Positions 1 through 12,239 of a DNA stretch of 64,000 nucleotides are shown here, one piece after another. Position 1 is the stretch's first letter, and every line of letters begins with the position of its first letter. This DNA is from Opitutia bacterium. Its GTDB lineage: Bacteria > Verrucomicrobiota > Verrucomicrobiia > Opitutales > Seribacteraceae. A model generated the notes under the pieces. It did no database searches and was not told where the DNA came from. It saw only the letters and a program-made list of their open reading frames with translations. The position numbers and the translations under genes are program-made. The stretch lies in assembly GCA_002722545.1 (NCBI GenBank), contig PBMI01000037.1, positions 1 through 64,000 of the forward strand. Reading direction: 5' to 3'.

Positions 1-282
1 CCGCAAGCGTTGCCCGTAGGAATCCCCCGAGCGGGGAGTGGAGAAGGTGTCGATAACCGCGGTCGAGCTGGGTGATTGCGGGTAAGCCGAGCTTTGTATT
101 AGGTTGACGACGCTGTGTCCTCTGATGTCTTCCCATCGTTCGACGGTGACGGCGCCTTGGAGCATGGGTTCAAACAAAGAACCGAGGACAAGGCATCCCG
201 CAGAAAGGAATCTGGCGGAAAGGATTTTTCGAATGATCGAATTGGATGCAGAAGGACGGTTAGAGGACGCAGGTAGGTGCAT
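1..282 (-). CDS. PA14-like domain secreted protein, N-terminal fragment truncated by window edge
   Basis: My translation of the minus strand from ATG at 280-282 gives MHLPASSNRPSASNSIIRKILSARFLSAGCLVLGSLFEPMLQGAVTVERWEDIRGHSVVNLIQSSAYPQSPSSTAVIDTFSTPRSGDSYGQRLR, open to position 1. It has a signal-peptide-like hydrophobic stretch and a PA14-like start (VERWEDIRGHSVVNLI). It is absent from the ORF track because it runs off the edge. Confidence 0.6.
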   Translation of the reverse strand, partial: MHLPASSNRPSASNSIIRKILSARFLSAGCLVLGSLFEPMLQGAVTVERWEDIRGHSVVNLIQSSAYPQSPSSTAVIDTFSTPRSGDSYGQRLR

Positions 283-544
283 TGGGAATAGGTTTGAAAG
301 GAGGAGGATGGAGGAGCGCCCGGTCTGTCCGTACGCAGAATGTCTGCTTACCTGAGAGCATATAGCTTTATTGTTGAATTAAAAAACCTCTTAGTGTATT
401 ATTTGATCGTTTTGCCGTATATTCCTTGTTTTGAACGAATATGGTAGGTGGCTTGTGGCATTTCTTTGGAGGTAATTCGTATTTCTGAGCAAAGAGGATT
501 CTTTTTGTTGATTTTCGCTCAAAGCCCGTTAGAAATGGCATTTA

Positions 545-2820
<2,276 letters not shown>

Positions 2821-2824
<4 letters not shown>

Positions 2825-3498
2825 ATAAGACATTGCCCATGATGGTTTTAATTTCCTCCCCGAGAATGAGGAGCGGGGAGGCGGGCGATTTGGAGGAAAT
2901 GTTCGACTTGGGTTTGGAACGCCTTCATTTGCGCAAACCCGATCACTCAGCCAAAGACATATCGAAGATCTTGGATAAGTTACCCGAGAAGTATCTCAAG
3001 AAGATTGTCCTGCATCGCGTTCCTGAGTTACTTGAGAAATATCCCCTTGCGGGCTATCATCATACCTCAAAGGAGAAACTTCGCGGAGTCTCGGGTTCTT
3101 GTAGCCGTTCTTTTCATAAGGTTTCCAACCTTCGTGAAAGTAAGGAGAAACTGGATTACTCGTTCTTTGGCCCGGTTTACCATTCGATTTCCAAGCAAGG
3201 ATATGGTCCGAAGGTATCAATCGAGTCGATTCGTGAATATTTTTCCTCGGGAAATCGTTCTCCGGTTTTTGCCTTGGGAGGGATTCGAAGAAACAAGGTG
3301 AAAAATTTACTTGAAATCGGTTTTTCGGGTGTTGCTTTGCTTGGAGCGGTATGGGGAAGGAAGGATCCCATTCATGCCTTGGAAGGTTTTATGAAAGTTC
3401 GCGACTCGATTTTCGTCGACTATAAAGGTAGAATGGAAAAATCTTCGAAAAATACGATCAGGGAAAAGCCGCCGTCTTTGTCTTCTTTGAGCACGTGA
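2821..3498 (+). CDS. thiamine phosphate synthase-like / TenI-like protein
   Basis: 225 aa; YHHTSKEK, YSFFGPVYHSISKQGYGP and FALGGIRRNKVKNLLEIGFSGVALLGAVWG resemble the TIM-barrel ThiE/TenI family; inside thi operon. Confidence 0.8.
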
Positions 3499-4154
3499 AT
3501 GCTGGCGTTCAGTCATTTTCCTCGCTCCTTGCTCTGACAAGGGATGACCCTTGCGTCTCTCACCTTCGCCAAGTTGAGATCATGCTCGAGAATGGCGTGA
3601 GGTTCATGCAGTTCAGAAGTAAGTCGCTAGTCGGAGCGTCTTTACTCGGGCAGGCCCGTCTTGCAGCTGATTTGGCTCGTCAAGCCGACGCTGTTCTCAT
3701 TATCAATGATTATCCTGAAGTTGCCGAGCGGTCCGGAGCACATGGTGTGCATCTGGGAATGGAAGATGGTTCGCCAAGTCGAGCTTCCGAATTGATGGGA
3801 GATCATGCCATTGTAGGTCGTACGATTCATTCCGTCGAGGAGGCATGTCAGGTCAAGGAGGAAGGAGGTTGCGGTTATGTCGGGCTTGGACCCTTTCGTT
3901 CATCGAAAACGAAGCCTGGTCTGCGACCCGTTCTCGAATATCCGGATTTCACCGAAATCAAGACTGTTCTTGACCCGATTCCAATTTATTTGATCGGTGG
4001 ACTCGGACTTTCAGACTTCGAATTGATCGATGATTTGGGGGTTGCTGGATTGGCGATTTGTTCAGCGCTGTCCGAGGAGGGAAGCTTTGGAGCAAATTTG
4101 AAAGTATTCGTGAACAGGTCTAAAGCGTACGAAAAGGAGGAGGTAGCATCATGA
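3495..4154 (+). CDS. thiE: thiamine-phosphate synthase ThiE
   Basis: 219 aa; [73 protein letters not shown]. Confidence 0.9.
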   Translation: MNAGVQSFSSLLALTRDDPCVSHLRQVEIMLENGVRFMQFRSKSLVGASLLGQARLAADLARQADAVLIINDYPEVAERSGAHGVHLGMEDGSPSRASELMGDHAIVGRTIHSVEEACQVKEEGGCGYVGLGPFRSSKTKPGLRPVLEYPDFTEIKTVLDPIPIYLIGGLGLSDFELIDDLGVAGLAICSALSEEGSFGANLKVFVNRSKAYEKEEVAS

Positions 4155-4939
4155 GCAAACCGTTAGACCATCTACTTCTTGGTGGAGAATCCTTTCAATC
4201 GAGACTTTTTGTAGGTACGGGAAAGTTTTCTTCCGGTGCCGCCCTCCGCGGGGCGGTTGATTCAAGTGGTTCGCAAATGGTTACGGTTGCTATGAAGCGG
4301 GCTAATCCCGACTCTTATGACGACTCCATACTCGACTACCTCGATACCGAAAAAGTAAAGCTTCTGCCCAATACTTCCGGGGTTCGGGATGCAAGAGAAG
4401 CGGTCTTCGTTGCTCGGATGGCGAGAGAGGCTTTGAGTACGAATTGGTTGAAGTTGGAGATTCATCCCGACCCCAAGTACTTGATGCCGGATCCTGTGGA
4501 AACCCTAGAAGCCACTAAGATACTGTCCGCCGAAGGCTTCGTTGTTCTTCCCTATTGCCATGCTGATCCTGTGCTTTGCAAAAAGCTGGAAGAGGCCGGA
4601 GCGGCGGCCGTCATGCCTTTGGGGTCTCCGATCGGCAGCAACAAAGGTCTCGAAAGCAGAGAGTTCTTGAAGATCATTATTGAACAAGCGGAGGTTCCGG
4701 TTGTAGTTGACGCAGGGATCGGGTCACCTTCGCAAGCAGCGGAGGCCATGGAGATGGGTGCGGATGCCGTGCTTGTGAATACGGCTTTGGCCGTGTCCCA
4801 AGACCCCACGGCCATGGGAGAAGCTTTTTCCTTGGGTGTGATGGCGGGCAGGCAAGCGTATCTTGCCGGTTTGGGGGAAGTTTCCGGGGTTGCGCGAGCG
4901 ACCTCCCCTTTGACTGCTTTTCTTGACAAGGGAGACTGA
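4151..4939 (+). CDS. thiG: thiazole synthase ThiG
   Basis: 262 aa; [57 protein letters not shown]. Confidence 0.97.
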   Translation: MSKPLDHLLLGGESFQSRLFVGTGKFSSGAALRGAVDSSGSQMVTVAMKRANPDSYDDSILDYLDTEKVKLLPNTSGVRDAREAVFVARMAREALSTNWLKLEIHPDPKYLMPDPVETLEATKILSAEGFVVLPYCHADPVLCKKLEEAGAAAVMPLGSPIGSNKGLESREFLKIIIEQAEVPVVVDAGIGSPSQAAEAMEMGADAVLVNTALAVSQDPTAMGEAFSLGVMAGRQAYLAGLGEVSGVARATSPLTAFLDKGD

Positions 4940-4941
4940 CG

Positions 4942-6150
4942 ATGGGAATGATTCATTCTAGTTTTATCGAACTTTTTCGTGAACAGGACTGGGGCCGGAT
5001 CACTCGCTTGATCAAGGATGCGGGTTGCCCCGAGGTGGAGAGGGCTTTGGCAAGAGGTGGTCGTGGTGGAATCGCTGACTTTGCCGCTTTGTTATCCCAG
5101 TGCGCTGCGGACAAATATCTTGAAGACATGGCCCAATTAAGCCAGCAGGTCACCCGTAGGCGATTCGGTAACGTCATTCGGCTTTTTGCTCCGCTTTACC
5201 TTTCCAACGAGTGTAACAATATCTGCGATTATTGCGGGTTCAGCCTTGGGAACGATATACCGAGAAAGACATTGAGTGCCGTGGAGATCCTAAAGGAAGC
5301 AGGTATTCTTAAAAAACAAGGGTTTGAGCATATTTTGCTTGTTACGGGCGAATCGAGCGTGAAGGTGGGCGTAGACTATCTTTCCAAGGCTCTGCGTACT
5401 TTGCGCCCCTATTTTTCCAACTTGTCCATTGAGGCTCAACCGCTCAAAAAGGAGGAATACGAGCAATTGATTCAGGAGGGATTGCATGCAGTCATGGTTT
5501 ATCAGGAAACCTATGAGACGAAAAGTTATGCCGCTCACCACCTCATGGGAAAAAAAAGGAATTTCGAATGGAGATTGGAGACCCCGGACCGACTCGGGCG
5601 TGCGGGGGTCAATAAAATCGGACTTGGTTGTCTGTTCGGATTGACGAAAGATTGGAGGACGGATGCTTATTTTGCAGGTTTGCATTTGGATTATCTGGAG
5701 AAGAAATATTGGAAGACCACTTATTCCATGTCTTTTCCGCGCATCCGTCCCTTCGAAGGAGAGGGGATGCCGATGGCGGATCTCTCCGATCGCGACCTTG
5801 TTCAGCTTTTTTGCGCATTTCGGATTTTCAAAGAGGAAATTGAATTGACCCTCTCGACTAGAGAAAGCCCCACTTTGCGCGAAAATTTGCTTCCTCTTGG
5901 AGTGACTACGATGAGTGCTGGTTCAAAAACGAATCCGGGTGGTTATGCTGGCGAAGAGGATTCCCTTGAGCAGTTTTCAACCTCGGACGAGCGGCCTGCT
6001 TCCGAGGTGCGCTCTATGCTGAGGAATGAGGGGTACGATCCGGTCTGGAAGGATTGGGATCCTTCTTACGATCTCGTTCGTGCGCCTGTGGATGAGGGTG
6101 TGGAATTAGTAACAGAGGGACGGGGAGATGCCCTTTCTCTTGCCCGATAG
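4942..6150 (+). CDS. thiH: 2-iminoacetate synthase ThiH (radical SAM)
   Basis: 402 aa; radical SAM motif CNNICDYCGFS; RIRPFEGE; adjacent to thiG. Confidence 0.95.
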   Translation: MGMIHSSFIELFREQDWGRITRLIKDAGCPEVERALARGGRGGIADFAALLSQCAADKYLEDMAQLSQQVTRRRFGNVIRLFAPLYLSNECNNICDYCGFSLGNDIPRKTLSAVEILKEAGILKKQGFEHILLVTGESSVKVGVDYLSKALRTLRPYFSNLSIEAQPLKKEEYEQLIQEGLHAVMVYQETYETKSYAAHHLMGKKRNFEWRLETPDRLGRAGVNKIGLGCLFGLTKDWRTDAYFAGLHLDYLEKKYWKTTYSMSFPRIRPFEGEGMPMADLSDRDLVQLFCAFRIFKEEIELTLSTRESPTLRENLLPLGVTTMSAGSKTNPGGYAGEEDSLEQFSTSDERPASEVRSMLRNEGYDPVWKDWDPSYDLVRAPVDEGVELVTEGRGDALSLAR

Positions 6151-6167
6151 GTCCACTGCTTTTTTCG

Positions 6168-7301
6168 ATGAGTTTTTCCATTGAAGAGGTTAAGCAATAC
6201 CAAAGGCATTTGTCCTTGCCTGGTTTCGGGAAATCGGCTCAGGGAAAACTCAAGGCCGCTTCGGTATTGGTAGTCGGGGCAGGCGGTTTGGGTTGCCCTG
6301 CTTTACAGTACCTGGTTGCGGCTGGCGTTGGAAGAATCGGGATTGTCGATGACGATCAGGTGGCCGCTTCCAACTTGCAACGACAGGTTCTATACACGCA
6401 TGACGATATTGGGCAGTCAAAGGCCGAGGTGGCGGCGAGTCGCTTGGCCAAACTCAATCCTTACGTCGAAATCGTTCCCTTCGCAGTTCGCTTTACGCGG
6501 GGCAATGCAAAGGAAACACTCGAGGGGTACGATATCGTCTTGGATGGTACGGATTCCTTTGATTCCCGTTACTTGATCAATGATGCCTGCGTCCTTTTCG
6601 ACAAAACCCTCATCTACGGCGCGATTCATCAATTCGAAGGTCAAGTCAGTGTTTTCAACCTGAGAGGTGGACCGACCTATCGTTGTCTTTTTCCCGAACC
6701 ACCGGCTGCCGGTGTGGTTCCGAATTGCTCTGAGGTTGGCGTGGTCGGAGTTCTCCCCGGAGTTATTGGATGCATGCAGGCGCTGGAGGTAATCAAAGTG
6801 ATTACCGGATTGGGGGACTCGTTGAGTGGCAAACTTCTTCTTTATGATGCCTTGAGCAGTAAGACGAGAACACTTGCTTTGTCGCCTGACCCGAAAAGCC
6901 GGAAAATCAGAGAATTACCCGAAGAAACTTCATTTTGCGAGACGGTAGGACAGGAGGAAGACGTTGTGATCGAAGAGATCGAACCCGTTGAGCTTCTGCG
7001 GATGATGAAGGTAAAACCGGATCTTTTGTTGCTCGACGTGCGTGAGGATTGGGAGCGCCAACTGTCCCGCATAGATCCGTCCGCTCATTGTCCGGTCGGT
7101 CATTTTGCTCAACCAGGGGGACCTTCTTTGCCCGATGATTTTCGGGCTGATAGAGAAATGGTCGTCTACTGCAAGGCGGGGGTTCGGAGCATGATGGCAT
7201 GCCGGGCTTTGGTGGAAATGGGGTACCGCAAGCTATACAATTTGAGTGGAGGGATGATTCGTTGGAGCGAGGACGTCGGGGTGCCTCCTCCGGTCGGTTA
7301 G
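6168..7301 (+). CDS. thiF: ThiF/MoeB-type adenylyltransferase with C-terminal rhodanese domain
   Basis: 377 aa; VLVVGAGGLGCPALQYLVAAGVGRIGIVDDDQV; C-terminal rhodanese LLLLDVREDWE...VVYCKAGVRSMMACRAL. Confidence 0.92.
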   Translation: MSFSIEEVKQYQRHLSLPGFGKSAQGKLKAASVLVVGAGGLGCPALQYLVAAGVGRIGIVDDDQVAASNLQRQVLYTHDDIGQSKAEVAASRLAKLNPYVEIVPFAVRFTRGNAKETLEGYDIVLDGTDSFDSRYLINDACVLFDKTLIYGAIHQFEGQVSVFNLRGGPTYRCLFPEPPAAGVVPNCSEVGVVGVLPGVIGCMQALEVIKVITGLGDSLSGKLLLYDALSSKTRTLALSPDPKSRKIRELPEETSFCETVGQEEDVVIEEIEPVELLRMMKVKPDLLLLDVREDWERQLSRIDPSAHCPVGHFAQPGGPSLPDDFRADREMVVYCKAGVRSMMACRALVEMGYRKLYNLSGGMIRWSEDVGVPPPVG

Positions 7302-7306
7302 TTGAA

Positions 7307-8056
7307 ATGCCTCGTATTCTTTTGATAGGAGGTTCCGATAGCTCAGGAGGAGCCGGCATATTTGCGGACGTTAAAACTTGTCATGACCTTGGCTGCGAAG
7401 CATCCGTGGCGGTGACCGCAGTGACTGCCCAAAATTCTCGCAAACATTATCATTCGCACGTCCTGCCCGAGCATACTCTGAAAAGCCAATTGTTTGCCGT
7501 TGGTGACTCCGCGGTAGATGCCGTCAAGATCGGAATGTTGCCGAACCTCGAATCGATCGAGGTGGTTCGCGATTTTCTACTCGCTCATTCCTTTGGAAAA
7601 GTCGTTTTGGATCCAGTCTTCTCAAGTTCTTCGGGTGGAAGTCTTTCAACGGAGGAGGGAATTGCGTCCCTGAATCATTGCCTTTTCCCCTATGTCAACT
7701 TGATTACGCCCAATCTTTTCGAGGCGACCCGTTTGGTCAAGCAAGCGGGCTTGCAAGCCGAAAGTCAGGAAGAGTTGGCTGCGTCTTGCCTCGAACTTGG
7801 GGCGAATGCGGTGCTGATCAAGGGAGGGCATTATTCCGGCGAGACATGCACGGACTTGTTTGTCACAGACGATGAGCAGAGCCATTCTTTTTCCCGCAAG
7901 CGGATTCCGGGCGGATCAAAAGTGAGAGGGACGGGTTGCCGTTTGGCTAGTGCAATAACTTGTTTTCAAGCAAGAGGCAGCGAATTGAAAGACGCGGTAG
8001 GCCAAGCTTGCGAATATTTGGCAAGTTATATTACAGGCCAAATTAGGTCCGCTTAG
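7307..8056 (+). CDS. thiD: hydroxymethylpyrimidine/phosphomethylpyrimidine kinase ThiD (start trimmed from the 7199 ORF)
   Basis: MPRILLIGGSDSSGGAGIFADVKT..., VVLDPVFSSSSG, LITPNLFEA, KVRGTGCRLASAIT. ATG at 7307 gives the canonical N-terminus. Confidence 0.93.
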   Translation: MPRILLIGGSDSSGGAGIFADVKTCHDLGCEASVAVTAVTAQNSRKHYHSHVLPEHTLKSQLFAVGDSAVDAVKIGMLPNLESIEVVRDFLLAHSFGKVVLDPVFSSSSGGSLSTEEGIASLNHCLFPYVNLITPNLFEATRLVKQAGLQAESQEELAASCLELGANAVLIKGGHYSGETCTDLFVTDDEQSHSFSRKRIPGGSKVRGTGCRLASAITCFQARGSELKDAVGQACEYLASYITGQIRSA

Positions 8057-8679
8057 CGGCCAAGAGCCTTGCGGATCAGTTCCTCCGTACTCGCTCCTCT
8101 TCCCAAGGCATCCGCTGCCTTTCGTATGGCTTGATCTGCGTCGGTTGCCTTGTATCCAAGCGTTAGCAAGGCCGAAAGAGCGTCTTGGTAAGGCCCGAGG
8201 TTATTGATTTCTTCGGTTTCTGGGTCAGCTGAACCGGTAGAGGATGAAGAAGGCGGTTCCAAGTTCGTTCCCTTCGGCAAAACCTTGTCCTTGAGTTCGA
8301 CCACGATTCGTTCCGCAGTCTTTTTCCCCAGGCCTTGGGCTTTGGAAAGCATTCCGACGTCACCGCTGGCGATGGAAGTCTTGAGGGTCGGAAGAGAAAG
8401 GGAGCCGAGCAGGTTGAGTGCGATCTTTGGACCGATGCCCGATACTTTGTCTACGATCATACGGAAGAAGTCACGCGATTCGCGATCGTGGAAACCGTAA
8501 AGAGTCTGAGCATCCTCCCTGTATACCGCTTGCGTGAAGAGCTTGATCTCCTGACCGAGAGCAGGCAATTTTTCCGACGTGGTAAGTGGGATGAGTACCT
8601 CGTAACCTATTCCCCCTACTTGAATGATGGCAAGGTTGAGTTGGCACTCGATTAGGTCTCCTTCGATAAAAGCAATCAT
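8053..8679 (-). CDS. ruvA: Holliday junction branch migration protein RuvA (start trimmed)
   Basis: MIAFIEGDLIECQLN..., GIGPKIALNLLGSL, AQGLGKKTAERIVVELKDKV helix-hairpin-helix motifs. Confidence 0.95.
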   Translation of the reverse strand: MIAFIEGDLIECQLNLAIIQVGGIGYEVLIPLTTSEKLPALGQEIKLFTQAVYREDAQTLYGFHDRESRDFFRMIVDKVSGIGPKIALNLLGSLSLPTLKTSIASGDVGMLSKAQGLGKKTAERIVVELKDKVLPKGTNLEPPSSSSTGSADPETEEINNLGPYQDALSALLTLGYKATDADQAIRKAADALGRGASTEELIRKALGR

Positions 8680-8695
8680 GGTTCGATTTTCTTGG

Positions 8696-9436
8696 TCAGG
8701 CCTGCAGACCAAGTACGTCCTGCATGGAGTAAAGTCCCGGGGGTTGTCCCACCACCCATTTGGCTGCTTTGAGAGCGCCGGCTGCGAAAATCACTCGGTC
8801 CGTCGCACGGTGAGTCAGTTCGATCCGCTCGCCTATTCCGGCAAACATTACGGTGTGTTCACCCACGACGTCTCCACCGCGTAAGGCGTGAGACCCGATT
8901 TCGTCATCTTTTCTTTCTCCCACCATTCCGGATCGGCCGTGGGAAACTTGCTTTTCGCTAAGTTTTCTCGAGTCCTTGAGTATTTCGAGCAGGCGGTCCG
9001 CAGTGCCGCTGGGTGAATCCTTTTTCAAGCGATGGTGCATCTCGATTACTTCGGGGTCGAAGCCGGAGTTTGCATCGAGAACGCGGGACGCTTGCTGGGT
9101 AAGGTAAAAGAGAAGGTTGACTCCAGTGGAGAAGTTGCCCGCCCAAACCATGGGGATTGTAGAGGCTGTTTTTTCAATGGCTTCACGGTCGGCAGGGTCA
9201 TGCCCGGTTGTCCCGATCACCATGGGCTTGCCGTTCTTTGCAGCAAGTTCGGCAAGTGGGCGGGTGGCATCACGAAGGGAAAAGTCGATTACCAATTCAC
9301 ATTCGGCGATCCATTCTGTGGGATCGTCTCCGAGGTCGACCGGATGAGTGATCTCGCACCCACATTCACCCGCAATTGAGCGGATGGCTTGTCCCATTCT
9401 GCCTTTTGCACCGCTGAGTAAAATTTTTAGTGACAT
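8696..9436 (-). CDS. dapB: 4-hydroxy-tetrahydrodipicolinate reductase DapB (start trimmed)
   Basis: MSLKILLSGAKGRMGQAI..., MVIGTTGHDPADR, EMHHRLKKDSPSGTA. Confidence 0.96.
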   Translation of the reverse strand: MSLKILLSGAKGRMGQAIRSIAGECGCEITHPVDLGDDPTEWIAECELVIDFSLRDATRPLAELAAKNGKPMVIGTTGHDPADREAIEKTASTIPMVWAGNFSTGVNLLFYLTQQASRVLDANSGFDPEVIEMHHRLKKDSPSGTADRLLEILKDSRKLSEKQVSHGRSGMVGERKDDEIGSHALRGGDVVGEHTVMFAGIGERIELTHRATDRVIFAAGALKAAKWVVGQPPGLYSMQDVLGLQA

Positions 9437-9447
9437 ATAAAAGCCGT

Positions 9448-10335
9448 TTAGGTGTACAAGGTATTCGCTATTTTTTCCAAAAGTTTGGAATTTTGCGAAG
9501 AAGGAGGCGTAAGTGGAAGCCGGGTCTCGGAAGATGAGATAGCCCCTTTTAGGTGGAGCAGGGTTTTGACGGGTACGGGGTTTGGTTCGCAAAACAGATC
9601 GTTGAAAAACTGATAGTGCTCGAGATGAATATTACGTGCCGCTTCGTAGTTGTCTTGAAGAGCCAATTTTACCAACTCGCCAACTACGGCGGGAATAATA
9701 TTCGAGGCTACGCTGATTACTCCTTTGGCTCCACAAGCCATAAAGGGGAGGGTGAGTCCGTCATCTCCGGCCAGCGTTACGAAATCATCTCCCAGAGCAC
9801 AGACTGTTTCCGAAACTTTGGAGGAACGACCACCCGCCTCCTTGAGGGCGCAAACGTGAGGGTACTTCTCATGCAGTTGCTTGACCGTATCAGTGGAGAT
9901 CTCGATCCCGCAACGCGAAGGGATTGAATACAGGACGATGGGCTTTTCCGTTACTTCGGCAAGGGCCCCGTAGTGAGCGAGAAGTCCGTCTTGACTAGGC
10001 TTGTTGTAATAGGGGGCGACGAGCAGAAAACCGTCGACTCCGGCCTTTTCGGCTTCCTTAGTCAGGTGAATGGCTTCCTCGGTGGAGTTTGCTCCGGTTC
10101 CGGCGATTACGGGGATTTTTCCCGCTACCTGTTCCACCGTTTCCCGTATTACCTGAAGGTGTTCCTTTTTGGACAGGGTGGGGGATTCACCGGTTGTTCC
10201 ACAGGGGACGACCCCGGAAATCCCCGAGTCCAATTGTCCGGCTACGAGTCTTTCGAGGTCGGAGTAGGAGACGGTCCCGTCTTTCATAGGTGTGATCAGA
10301 GCAGTGTGAGCTCCGTGAAGTAGATTCTTGTCCAT
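9448..10335 (-). CDS. dapA: 4-hydroxy-tetrahydrodipicolinate synthase DapA
   Basis: 295 aa; GVVPCGTTGESPTLS, VIAGTGANSTEEAI, VLYSIPSRCGIEI, ALKEAGG. Confidence 0.96.
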   Translation of the reverse strand: MDKNLLHGAHTALITPMKDGTVSYSDLERLVAGQLDSGISGVVPCGTTGESPTLSKKEHLQVIRETVEQVAGKIPVIAGTGANSTEEAIHLTKEAEKAGVDGFLLVAPYYNKPSQDGLLAHYGALAEVTEKPIVLYSIPSRCGIEISTDTVKQLHEKYPHVCALKEAGGRSSKVSETVCALGDDFVTLAGDDGLTLPFMACGAKGVISVASNIIPAVVGELVKLALQDNYEAARNIHLEHYQFFNDLFCEPNPVPVKTLLHLKGAISSSETRLPLTPPSSQNSKLLEKIANTLYT

Positions 10336-10421
10336 TTTGAATTATTATGTGAGAAAGGATGTTCCCGCGTTTATTTCTCTTGTCCTTTCTCGACAGGAAA
10401 ATTTGAGTGGTCAACTTTTTA

Positions 10422-12224
10422 ATGGTGGAAACACAAAGGATTCGTAATTTTTGTATCATAGCTCATGTCGATCATGGCAAGACAACCTTGTCCGATCGAT
10501 TGCTCGAGCGTACCCGTACGGTCATGGCCAGAGAGATGAAAGAGCAACTTCTCGATTCCATGGATCTGGAGCGCGAGCGGGGCATCACGATCAAATGCCA
10601 TCCGGTCTCAATGACCTATTCCGCCGAGGACGGAAACGATTACTTGTTCAATTTGATCGATACGCCCGGTCACGTCGACTTTTCGTATGAGGTGTCCAGG
10701 AGCTTGGCCGCTTGCGAAGGTGCCCTGCTTTTGGTCGATGCATCTCAGGGTGTCGAAGCGCAAACCTTGGCCAACGCTCAGTTGGCGGATGCTCAAGGGT
10801 TGGAAATTATTCCCGTGATCAACAAAGTCGATTTGCCAAGCGCCGACGTCGAAAGGGTGTCCAAGCAAATCGAGGATATCCTCGCCATTCCCGCCGAGGA
10901 AGCAATCCACGCGAGCGGGAAGTCGGGGATTGGGGTGGACGAAATCCTCGAAGCAGTAGTGGATCGCTTGCCGCCTCCGAGGTGGACGGAGCATTCCAAA
11001 CCGCGCGCTTTGGTTTTTGACAACCAATTCGATGCGTTCAAGGGAGTCATTTGCTATGTTCGGGTTTTTTCCGGTGAGTTTGCCAAGAATGGTAGCCTCA
11101 TGCTGATGAGCGACTCGCGGAAAACGCAAATCAAAGAATTGGGGAAATTCTGCCCCCAACCGGTTTCATGTGATTTTTTGACCGAAGGGGAAGTGGGTTA
11201 CGTGGTGACGGGGATTCGAGATGTTTCGGAGATTAAGATCGGGGATACCCTGACCCTTTCCGATTCAGCCGCCGAAGAGATGCTACCCGGGTATAAAGAA
11301 GTCCGTCCGATGGTTTTCAGCGGGCTTTACCCAATCGACACTTCGGATTACGAGAAACTCAAAAAGAGCGTTGGTAAACTTCGCCTCAACGATGCCGCTT
11401 TTACGTTTCAATCCGAGACATCCGTCGCCTTGGGTTTCGGTTTTCGTTGCGGTTTCCTCGGTCTTCTACACATGGAGATTGTTCAGGAGCGTCTCCGCAG
11501 GGAGTACGACATCGACCTCATCTCAACCTATCCGAGTGTCGTTTACAGGGTGCACCTTACTGCCGGTGGTGTTCTTGAGGTCGATAATCCACTTGAGTTG
11601 CCCGACGTCACCGAGGTTCTGAAAATCGAGGAGCCGACCATTTTAGCAAGAATTCACGCCCCTAATGCATCAATCGGAGACCTGCTTGCCCTTGTGACCG
11701 AAAAGAGAGGGACTTGCAGCGATACTGAAACGATAGACGAGACTCGGGTGATGATGACGTGCCATCTTCCGCTCAACGAGATTCTGGTCGACTTCAACGA
11801 TCGTTTGAAGAGCGTTACCCATGGGTACGGTTCAATGGATTATGATATGTCCGATTACGCCGAGTCGTCACTGGTTCGTATGGAAATCCTCGTTAATTCC
11901 GAGCCGGTGGATGCTTTTTCGACCATCGTTCATCGTGACAAGGCGGAAAACCGGGGTAGGGCCCTCTGTTCCAAACTCAAGGATATCCTGCCTCGCCAAC
12001 TCTTCAAGATTGCTTTGCAGGCAACTGTTGGAGGCAAGGTCATTGCACGGGAAACCATTAGTGCGATGAGGAAGGACGTTACCGCAAAATGTTACGGCGG
12101 AGACATCAGCAGAAAAAGAAAATTGTTGGAGAAACAAAAGGAGGGCAAAAAGCGAATGAAACAAATAGGAAACGTGAACATCCCGCAGGAAGCCTTCGTG
12201 CAAATTTTAAAAAGTTCAACCTGA
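10422..12224 (+). CDS. lepA: elongation factor 4 LepA
   Basis: RNFCIIAHVDHGKTTLSDRLL, DTPGHVDFSYEVSRSL, GFGFRCGFLGLLHMEIVQERL, C-terminal KCYGGDISRKRKLLEKQKEGKKRMK. Start could be 10407. Confidence 0.97.
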   Translation: MVETQRIRNFCIIAHVDHGKTTLSDRLLERTRTVMAREMKEQLLDSMDLERERGITIKCHPVSMTYSAEDGNDYLFNLIDTPGHVDFSYEVSRSLAACEGALLLVDASQGVEAQTLANAQLADAQGLEIIPVINKVDLPSADVERVSKQIEDILAIPAEEAIHASGKSGIGVDEILEAVVDRLPPPRWTEHSKPRALVFDNQFDAFKGVICYVRVFSGEFAKNGSLMLMSDSRKTQIKELGKFCPQPVSCDFLTEGEVGYVVTGIRDVSEIKIGDTLTLSDSAAEEMLPGYKEVRPMVFSGLYPIDTSDYEKLKKSVGKLRLNDAAFTFQSETSVALGFGFRCGFLGLLHMEIVQERLRREYDIDLISTYPSVVYRVHLTAGGVLEVDNPLELPDVTEVLKIEEPTILARIHAPNASIGDLLALVTEKRGTCSDTETIDETRVMMTCHLPLNEILVDFNDRLKSVTHGYGSMDYDMSDYAESSLVRMEILVNSEPVDAFSTIVHRDKAENRGRALCSKLKDILPRQLFKIALQATVGGKVIARETISAMRKDVTAKCYGGDISRKRKLLEKQKEGKKRMKQIGNVNIPQEAFVQILKSST

Positions 12225-12239
12225 ACTCGCATTTTTTAA

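Noticed and set aside
104-355. Plus-strand 83-aa ORF at the window start
   Set aside because: Overlaps, antisense, a better-supported minus-strand PA14-like CDS; composition looks non-coding.
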